Below, in pieces: positions 8,031 through 12,586 of a stretch of DNA of 12,586 bases. The notes beneath the pieces were generated by a model. That model was not told the origin of the DNA. It saw only the letters and a program-made list of their open reading frames with translations, and made no database searches. The stretch is from contig JAGVII010000845.1 of the NCBI GenBank assembly GCA_020056155.1, positions 1-12,586 on the forward strand. Direction: 5' to 3'. A program made the position numbers and the translations under genes. Positions within the stretch are counted from its first letter, which is position 1. Each line of letters opens with the position of its first letter. The DNA is from Afipia sp. Lineage in GTDB: Bacteria; Pseudomonadota; Alphaproteobacteria; Rhizobiales; Xanthobacteraceae.

Positions 8031-8059
8031 TCTTTAGGCAGAAGCGGCTAGGATTTCAA
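8031..8059 (-). promoter_or_regulatory. Candidate sigma-70-type promoter for the leftward operon
   Basis: On the minus strand TTGAAA (8054-8059) and TAAAGA (8031-8036) are separated by 17 bases, close to the sigma-70 consensus, and point toward the acyl-CoA dehydrogenase gene. The -35 box begins one base from the inverted repeat at 8061-8092. The leader would be about 120 bases. This is a pattern match only, and other weak boxes exist nearby. Confidence 0.4.
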
Positions 8060-8060
8060 C

Positions 8061-8092
8061 CTAACAATCGTTCGAAAACGAACGAATGTTAG
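8061..8092. promoter_or_regulatory. Inverted repeat, probable operator between divergent genes
   Basis: Left arm CTAACAATCGTTCG (8061-8074) and right arm CGAACGAATGTTAG (8079-8092) are reverse complements with one mismatch, separated by AAAA. The palindrome lies in the 254-base gap between the leftward acyl-CoA dehydrogenase gene and the rightward second carboxyltransferase gene, so one bound dimer or dimer pair could control both. Palindromes of this size and style are typical of TetR-family operators that respond to acyl-CoA or related ligands, but no regulator gene is visible in the window, so the protein family is inference. It is not a likely terminator, because it has no T-run and sits upstream of both genes. 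Confidence 0.6.
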
Positions 8093-8142
8093 AAAATAAT
8101 GAAGACCGTCGAGCCCGCATTTCCTGGCTTGTGATCAGTTTT

Positions 8143-8147
8143 GGGGA
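8143..8147 (+). promoter_or_regulatory. Ribosome binding site deciding a TTG start
   Basis: GGGGA lies eight bases before the TTG at 8156-8158. The first ATG in frame (8165) would leave the site about 17 bases away, too far for normal initiation. The TTG start also makes the protein exactly as long as its paralogue. Confidence 0.55.
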
Positions 8148-8155
8148 ATAGCCAA

Positions 8156-9763
8156 TTGACCGCGATGAAATCCGCTGTCGCGACCGGGTCGGACGAGTTC
8201 AAGCTCAATCGCGCTCATTATCTGGCGCGGATCGCCGATCTCCAAAGGCGTCGGGCCGAGGCCAATCAGGGCGGCTCCGCCAAGGCTCGCGCCTTGCATA
8301 AATCGCGCGGCCAGCTGCTGCCGCGCGAACGCATCGCGGCGCTGATCGATCCCGGTTCGCCGTTTCTCGAGTTCGGCCACCTGGCGGGCGAGGGGATGTA
8401 CGACGGCGTGCCGCCGGGCGCGACAATTATCACGGGCGTCGGACAGGTCTGCGGGCGCGGTTGCATGCTTATCGCCAACGATGCCACAGTGAAGGGCGGG
8501 ACGCTGTTCGGCATGACAACGAAGAAGCATACCCGCGCCCAGTTGTTTGCGTGGCAACACCGGCTGCCCTGCATCACCTTGGTGCAATCAGGTGGCGGCT
8601 TCCTGCCGGACATCGCCAATATCTTTCCGGACGAAGGGCAGGCCGGATCGATCATGTACAATCAGGTAAAGATGTCGGCCGAGAATATCGCGCAGATCGC
8701 CGTCGTTCACGGCCCTTCGACCGCGGGCGGCGCTTACATTCCGGCGCTGTGCGACGAGGTGGTGATCGTACGCGACCAGGGCGCGATGTTTCTCGGCAGC
8801 CCGCAACTGGTATTTGCCGCGACCGGCGAGACCATCGAGATCGAACCGCTCGGCGGCGCGGAGATGCACAGCCGGATCAGCGGCGTCACCGACCATATCG
8901 CCGAGAATGACAGCCACGCGCTGGCGATCGTGCGTAATATCGTCGCCAACCTGGGAGAGCCGCCGCGATTGCGCTGGACGGTCGAGCAGGGCGAACCGCC
9001 TTGCCATGCGGTCGAGGAAATCTATGGAATCGTCAGCGCTAACCGGCGCATCCCAACGGACAACCGGGAGATCCTGGCGCGCCTCATCGACGGCAGCCGC
9101 TTTCAAGACTTCAAGCATCTTCACGGCGAAACCATGCTATGCGGATTTGCCCGCATCCACGGTTTCGAGGTCGGCATCCTGGCCAATAACGGCGTGCTGT
9201 TTTCGGAAAGCGCGGTCAAGGGGGCGCACTTCATCGAACTTTGCTGCAAGCGCGACATTCCGTTGCTGTTCCTGGTCGATGTCTCCGGCTTTATGGTCGG
9301 GTCCGCAGTCGAGCGTCAGGGCATTGCCAAGCATGGAGCCAAGTTCATGACCGCGATGGCCTGCGCCGATGTGCCGAAATACACTATCATTACCGGCGGC
9401 TCTTATGCCGCGGCTTATTTCGCAATGCTAGGCCGCGCGTTCAAACCAAACGCTACCCTGATGTGGCCAAGCGCCCACGCCGCCTTGATGGGACCGGAGC
9501 AGGCGGCGACAACGCTAACGATGGTGCGCGACAATATCCATCAGCGCGAAGGCAGTTCTTGGACCGACGAAGAACGTGAAGAGTTCAAGCGGCCGATCCT
9601 GAGGGACTTCGAGGCGTTCGCCGATCCCTATAACTACGCCCGCCATTTGTGGTGCGATATGGTGATCGAACCTGCGGAGACCCGCGAGGTGATGGCGCTG
9701 CTGCTCGACCTCGCCGGCCGGACGCCTGCCAAGCCGACGAGATTCGGGGTGTTCCGGATGTAG
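8156..9763 (+). CDS. Acyl-CoA carboxylase beta subunit paralogue, copy 2, altered active-site motifs
   Basis: A 535-residue carboxyltransferase-like protein on the opposite strand from its paralogue. Read side by side the two align over all 535 residues without a gap, with about 362 identities (68 %) by hand count. The N-domain oxyanion segment 'GPSTAGGAY' is kept, but 'SGGAN' at 145-149 is changed to SGGGF, and the C-domain 'SYGAG' is changed to SYAAA (416-420), so the Gly of the Gly-Ala pair proposed to hold the biotin carbonyl in propionyl-CoA carboxylase is Ala418. The chosen start is TTG at 8156, supported by GGGGA eight bases upstream and by exact collinearity with the paralogue start; ATG at 8165 is the alternative. 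No biotin carboxylase gene accompanies it. It may be a second beta subunit sharing the alpha chain, with another substrate, or a mixed-complex or non-carboxylating partner. It converges with the DUF35 gene, 16 bases away. Confidence 0.88.
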   Translation: MTAMKSAVATGSDEFKLNRAHYLARIADLQRRRAEANQGGSAKARALHKSRGQLLPRERIAALIDPGSPFLEFGHLAGEGMYDGVPPGATIITGVGQVCGRGCMLIANDATVKGGTLFGMTTKKHTRAQLFAWQHRLPCITLVQSGGGFLPDIANIFPDEGQAGSIMYNQVKMSAENIAQIAVVHGPSTAGGAYIPALCDEVVIVRDQGAMFLGSPQLVFAATGETIEIEPLGGAEMHSRISGVTDHIAENDSHALAIVRNIVANLGEPPRLRWTVEQGEPPCHAVEEIYGIVSANRRIPTDNREILARLIDGSRFQDFKHLHGETMLCGFARIHGFEVGILANNGVLFSESAVKGAHFIELCCKRDIPLLFLVDVSGFMVGSAVERQGIAKHGAKFMTAMACADVPKYTIITGGSYAAAYFAMLGRAFKPNATLMWPSAHAALMGPEQAATTLTMVRDNIHQREGSSWTDEEREEFKRPILRDFEAFADPYNYARHLWCDMVIEPAETREVMALLLDLAGRTPAKPTRFGVFRM

Positions 9764-9779
9764 CTGCTCGCCTGTCAGG

Positions 9780-10199
9780 CTAAGCCCGCCGGAAGCGCGG
9801 CAGCGTCACTTCCTCGCTGATTTTTTCGCAGACGAGCATGACGTCCATGTCGAACGTGACCTCTTCGGGCTTGCCGCCGGTATAGGTGCTGATCATCCGC
9901 GGGCCCTCCTCCAGATCGATCAACAAAACAGCGTAGGGCAGATCGGTTTTGAAAGCGGGTCCCGGTGCGCGCTGTACCACGCTGAAGGAATGTACCTTGC
10001 CGCGCCCGCTTGCCGGTCGATGGGCAAGATTTTCGCCGCCGCACTGCCGGCACATCGCCTGCTGGTAATATTGCACGTGGCCGCAATCGGCGCAGTGCTG
10101 CAGCAGCAGCACGCCGTCGTGCAGGCCGCGCCAGAGGGCGGCGGAATCCGCGTCGGGCGTCGGCACCGGCTTCTTCATGGCGTCTTCGGACGAGATCAC
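9780..10199 (-). CDS. DUF35 zinc-ribbon/OB-fold protein, partner of the thiolase-like protein
   Basis: A 139-residue DUF35 protein. A zinc ribbon with Cys36-x2-Cys39 and Cys50-x2-Cys53 ('HCADCGHVQYYQQAMCRQCG', 35-54) is followed by an OB-fold (about 65-135) with 'GKVHSFSVVQRAPGPAF' and 'DLPYAVLLIDLEEGPRM'. Such proteins are obligate or stabilising partners of thiolase-like enzymes, for example in the Ltp2-ChsH2 steroid side-chain aldolase and in archaeal acetoacetyl-CoA thiolase/HMG-CoA synthase complexes; the OB-fold is thought to help bind CoA substrates. The chosen start is GTG at 10197-10199, overlapping the thiolase stop by four bases (GTGA), with GGAG eight bases upstream. An ATG at 10176-10178 with a weaker site would give 132 residues. 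The tight overlap points to translational coupling and a one-to-one complex with the thiolase-like protein. Confidence 0.9.
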   Translation of the reverse strand: MISSEDAMKKPVPTPDADSAALWRGLHDGVLLLQHCADCGHVQYYQQAMCRQCGGENLAHRPASGRGKVHSFSVVQRAPGPAFKTDLPYAVLLIDLEEGPRMISTYTGGKPEEVTFDMDVMLVCEKISEEVTLPRFRRA

Positions 10200-11386
10200 A
10201 GCGTGTTCTCCGTGCCCAGAATGGTGGTGGCATTGGTTGCGAAACCCGCGCCGAGGCTGTGCACCAGCCCGAGTTCCGCGCCCGGCACCTGGCGTTCGCC
10301 GCATTGGCCGCGCAACTGCGCGATGACCTCATGAAAATGGAACAGCGATCCCGGCATTCCCGAATGGGCGAACGACAACAATCCGCCATGGGTGTTCGAT
10401 GGAATCTGGCCGCCATAGGTCATATGGCCGTCCGCGACGAAACGGCCGCCTTCGCCCTTCGGGCAAAAACCGAGATCTTCCAGCATCATGATGACGGTGC
10501 CGGTGAAGCAGTCATAGACGCCGGCGACGTCCATGTCCTTGGGGCCATAGCCGGCCATTTCGTAAGCCTTTCGGCTCGACGCGACCGCGCCGGTTTCGGT
10601 CAGCGAGGGCATCAGGAAAATATGTTCGTGGGTGTAGCATTCGCCGCCGCCCAGAATGTAGATCGGGCTTTTGATGCCGAGCGCCTTGGCATGTTCGGCC
10701 GATGTCAGAATGAATGCCGCGCCGCCATCCGATATCAGCGAGCAATCGAGCTTGTGGTAGGGCGTCGTCACCATAGCTGAGCTTAGCACGTCGTCCACCG
10801 TGATCGGGCTGGTCTGCTGCGCACCGGGCGTGCGCATAGCATGACGCCGCTGGACCACGGCGACTTCCGCCAACTGTTCCGGTGTGGTGCCGAAATCCTT
10901 CATATGCCGGTGTGCCGTCATGGCAAAGGTATTCGCGACAGGAATGCCGAACGGCATCTCGTATTGCTGATCACGGCTTTCCGTCATCGAGCGCAGCGCC
11001 AGATCCGGCGTCAGGCCGGTCAGCAGGCTGTCGCCGCCGACCACGAGTACGACCTCGGCGAGGCCGCCATGAATGGCAGCGGCGCCAATATTGAACATCG
11101 TCGCCGCCGTCGCGCCGGATACCTGAAGCGTGTTCGAAAAGGTCGGCTGAATACCTAAATACTCGCTGAACGCAACGCTGAAGCGATGGAAGGGAGAAGC
11201 GAAGGCATGGCTCGACAGCACGCCGTCGATCTCGTTTTTCCCGATGCCGGCATCGGCCAGCGCCTTCTTCGCGGCGTCGGCGGCGAGCCATAACGGGCTC
11301 TTTCCCGGCACCTTACCAACCGGCGACATTCCGATACCGATTACCGCGACCTTGCCACGTAGCGTTTGTTTACGAATGGAAAGCAT
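10196..11386 (-). CDS. Thiolase-like protein (SCP-x/Ltp2 type) lacking the nucleophilic cysteine
   Basis: A 396-residue thiolase-fold protein of the lipid-transfer/SCP-x group. Family marks are 'GIGMSPVGKVPGKSP' (17-31), 'HGGLAEVVLVVGGDSLLTG' (106-124), 'LISDGGAAFILTS' (217-229), 'VYDCFTGTVIMMLEDLGFC' (290-308) and 'SNTHGGLLSFAHSGMPG' (330-346). The position that holds the acyl-accepting cysteine in true thiolases appears to be Gln88 in QVSG (88-91), and no second catalytic cysteine is seen in the C-terminal loop; Tyr291, His333 and His341 remain as possible catalytic residues. This pattern, with a DUF35 gene overlapping downstream, resembles Ltp2-type retro-aldolases more than acetyl-transferring thiolases. 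The reaction is therefore more likely C-C cleavage by retro-aldol chemistry or a related CoA-substrate reaction. The ATG at 11384-11386 has GGAG five bases upstream, and the gene lies 30 bases after the nitroreductase gene. Confidence 0.88.
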   Translation of the reverse strand: MLSIRKQTLRGKVAVIGIGMSPVGKVPGKSPLWLAADAAKKALADAGIGKNEIDGVLSSHAFASPFHRFSVAFSEYLGIQPTFSNTLQVSGATAATMFNIGAAAIHGGLAEVVLVVGGDSLLTGLTPDLALRSMTESRDQQYEMPFGIPVANTFAMTAHRHMKDFGTTPEQLAEVAVVQRRHAMRTPGAQQTSPITVDDVLSSAMVTTPYHKLDCSLISDGGAAFILTSAEHAKALGIKSPIYILGGGECYTHEHIFLMPSLTETGAVASSRKAYEMAGYGPKDMDVAGVYDCFTGTVIMMLEDLGFCPKGEGGRFVADGHMTYGGQIPSNTHGGLLSFAHSGMPGSLFHFHEVIAQLRGQCGERQVPGAELGLVHSLGAGFATNATTILGTENTL

Positions 11387-11416
11387 TTGGTCTCCGCCCG
11401 GCGTGATGCGTGAAGG

Positions 11417-12136
11417 TCAGTTTCCGGCCGTCGTGCGTGCCGAGGCGACGCCCGTGCTGCCGCCGGAAAATCCCAAGAACTTGGCGTAGGTATCGACTGG
11501 CACCCGCCTGGTGACGAGCTTGTTTTCGGGCGCAGTCGTGTCCTCGTAACCCAGCGCCACGCCACAAATCAGGATTTCGGTGTCGTCAAACGAAAGATGC
11601 TTGCGGATGATGTCGTGGTACCAGGTGAACGCGGCCTGGCCACAGGTGTGCAGGCCATGACCGCGCGCGGCGAGCAGGATGTTCTGCAAGAACATACCCA
11701 TGTCGATATAGCTGCCGGTGTTCAAGCGGCGGTCCATCGTCACGAAAAGTCCGACCGGGGCGTCGAAAAAAAGATAGTTGCGGTTCATCTGCGATGTGCG
11801 TGCGGCAACGTCGTCGCGAGCAATGCCAAGCTTTGCGTAAAGGTCGTAGCCGAGCTCGCGCCGACGCCCGATATAGGGCTCGTGCCATTCGGTCGGATAA
11901 TACTCATATTCCGGCCGATGCTTGTCCGGTTCAGTTTCGGCAGCTTTCAGGATGTCCGCGCAGAGCCGATCCTTCACCTCGCCCGCGATCGCGTAGACCT
12001 TCCACGGCTGGATGTTGTGGCCACTTGGCGCACGCGCCGAGACCTCGATGATTTTTCGCACGACCGGTTCTGGAACCGGCTTGGGAAGAAATCGCCTGAC
12101 CGAGCGCCGCGTCAAAATGGCTTCTTCGACATTCAT
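11417..12136 (-). CDS. Nitroreductase-family FMN oxidoreductase
   Basis: A 239-residue nitroreductase-fold protein. The FMN phosphate region 'ILTRRSVRRFLPKPVP' (7-22) and 'SARAPSGHNIQPWKV' (33-47) are clear, followed by 'DMGMFLQNILLAARGHGL' (145-162) and the FMN-side loop 'ILICGVALGYED' (188-199). It would act as a cytoplasmic dimer using NAD(P)H. Family members reduce nitro groups, quinones or conjugated double bonds, and some act as dehydrogenases, so the name does not fix the reaction; in a CoA-ester degradation cluster, reduction of an activated enone or a side redox step is more plausible than nitro reduction. The ATG at 12134-12136 has GGAG eight bases upstream. The gene lies 30 bases before the thiolase-like gene and 87 bases after an acyl-CoA synthetase gene. 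The last 15 or so residues are low in complexity and probably disordered. Confidence 0.88.
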   Translation of the reverse strand: MNVEEAILTRRSVRRFLPKPVPEPVVRKIIEVSARAPSGHNIQPWKVYAIAGEVKDRLCADILKAAETEPDKHRPEYEYYPTEWHEPYIGRRRELGYDLYAKLGIARDDVAARTSQMNRNYLFFDAPVGLFVTMDRRLNTGSYIDMGMFLQNILLAARGHGLHTCGQAAFTWYHDIIRKHLSFDDTEILICGVALGYEDTTAPENKLVTRRVPVDTYAKFLGFSGGSTGVASARTTAGN

Positions 12137-12173
12137 GTTTCCGTCTCCGATTGCGGTGCCTTGCCGCGAGCAG

Positions 12174-12190
12174 TTTTCGTTCGACGAAAA
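12174..12190. promoter_or_regulatory. Short inverted repeat upstream of the nitroreductase gene
   Basis: Arms TTTTCGT (12174-12180) and ACGAAAA (12184-12190) are perfect reverse complements around TCG, in the 87-base gap before the nitroreductase gene. The site shares TTCGTTCG with the minus strand of the inverted repeat at 8061-8092. It could be a second operator for the same regulator. Without a T-run on the minus strand it makes a poor terminator. Chance occurrence is possible for arms this short. Confidence 0.3.
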
Positions 12191-12223
12191 TTGCGACGCG
12201 AAGAGCTAATGGGCGTGTCCGTA

Positions 12224-12586
12224 TTAGCTGTTTACCCGTTGCCTTTCGCCCGCCAGCCTGGCTTCGAGCTCGTGGCGCTGAACCTTGCCGCTGGTGGACC
12301 GCGGAAATTCCGAAAAATCGATGAACCGGAACTGCCGGGGACATTTGTATCCGGCAAGATCGCGCCGGCACAGAGCAAACAGGTCCGCCTCGGTGACCGT
12401 GGTGTCGCGGCGCGACACGAATGCCACGGGAACTTCACCCCATTTCACATCGGGGACACGCACAACCGCGGCCTCGGTGATCCCTGCATCACTCATCAAA
12501 ACGCGCTCGATCTCGGCTGGATAAACGTTTTCGCCGCCAGTCTTGATCATGTACTTGGCGCGATCGACGAAATCGAGCGAGCCGTC
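12224..12586 (-). CDS. Acyl-CoA synthetase (AMP-forming), C-terminal part, cut by window edge
   Basis: The last 120 residues of a second ANL-superfamily ligase; the frame is open to base 12586, so the N-terminal part lies outside. 'DGSLDFVDRAKYMIKTGGEN' spans the hinge and A8 loop, 'VYPAEIERVLM' follows, and 'SEFPRSTSGKVQRHEL' holds the A10 lysine that takes part in adenylate formation, so the visible part looks functional. The TAA is at 12224-12226. It reads in the same direction as the nitroreductase, thiolase-like and DUF35 genes and probably heads that transcription unit. It cannot belong to the ligase at 1-492: the two lie at opposite ends of the window, this one downstream-complete and that one upstream-complete. 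The substrate is unknown. Confidence 0.9.
   Translation of the reverse strand, partial: DGSLDFVDRAKYMIKTGGENVYPAEIERVLMSDAGITEAAVVRVPDVKWGEVPVAFVSRRDTTVTEADLFALCRRDLAGYKCPRQFRFIDFSEFPRSTSGKVQRHELEARLAGERQRVNS

Noticed and set aside
7902..8155. A small gene or RNA in the divergent gap
   Set aside because: No open frame with a ribosome binding site and no convincing RNA structure besides the palindrome were found; the gap is best read as a promoter region.
9770..9780. GCCTGTCAGGC palindrome between the convergent genes
   Set aside because: Five-base arms around a single base and no T-run; it cannot be called a terminator, although the 16-base convergent gap leaves no room for a better one.

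Overview
This window is a catabolic gene cluster built around CoA thioesters, from a GC-rich bacterium. The protein style fits an alphaproteobacterium of the Bradyrhizobium/Rhodopseudomonas type; this is an impression from protein resemblance and base composition, not a computed assignment. Ten complete genes and two genes cut by the window edges fill almost all of the sequence. No rRNA, tRNA, CRISPR array, insertion sequence or phage gene was seen. No stretch without a gene exceeds 300 bases; the longest is the 254-base divergent intergenic region at 7902-8155.

Region A (1-7901, all minus strand, read right to left) looks like one operon. Its order is acyl-CoA dehydrogenase, carboxyltransferase beta subunit (3-methylcrotonyl/geranyl-CoA carboxylase type), biotin carboxylase fused to a biotinyl domain, short-chain dehydrogenase resembling BadH, crotonase of the BadI/MenB branch, enoyl-CoA hydratase, and the N-terminal part of an acyl-CoA synthetase. 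Gaps are 19-88 bases. Region B (7902-8155) is a divergent promoter region with a 32-base inverted repeat that looks like a regulator's operator. Region C (8156-9763, plus strand) is a second carboxyltransferase, collinear with the first over 535 residues without a gap and about 68 % identical by hand count, but changed at active-site motifs. Region D (9780-12586, minus strand) holds the C-terminal end of a second acyl-CoA synthetase, a nitroreductase-family flavoprotein, a thiolase-like protein lacking the usual nucleophilic cysteine, and its partner DUF35 protein; the last two overlap by four bases.

Inferred joint function: a carboxylic acid is activated by an acyl-CoA ligase, dehydrogenated, hydrated and oxidised at the 3-position. 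A BadI-like crotonase may then cleave a cyclic 3-oxoacyl-CoA, as in cyclohexanecarboxylate degradation, while a biotin-dependent carboxylase acts on a branched 2-enoyl-CoA, as in leucine and acyclic terpene degradation. Having both modules in one operon suggests a branched alicyclic or terpenoid-like acid as substrate. The thiolase-like/DUF35 pair suggests a retro-aldol or other C-C cleavage step. The substrate itself cannot be read from the sequence. No lyase of the HMG-CoA type and no transcription regulator gene lie inside the window.
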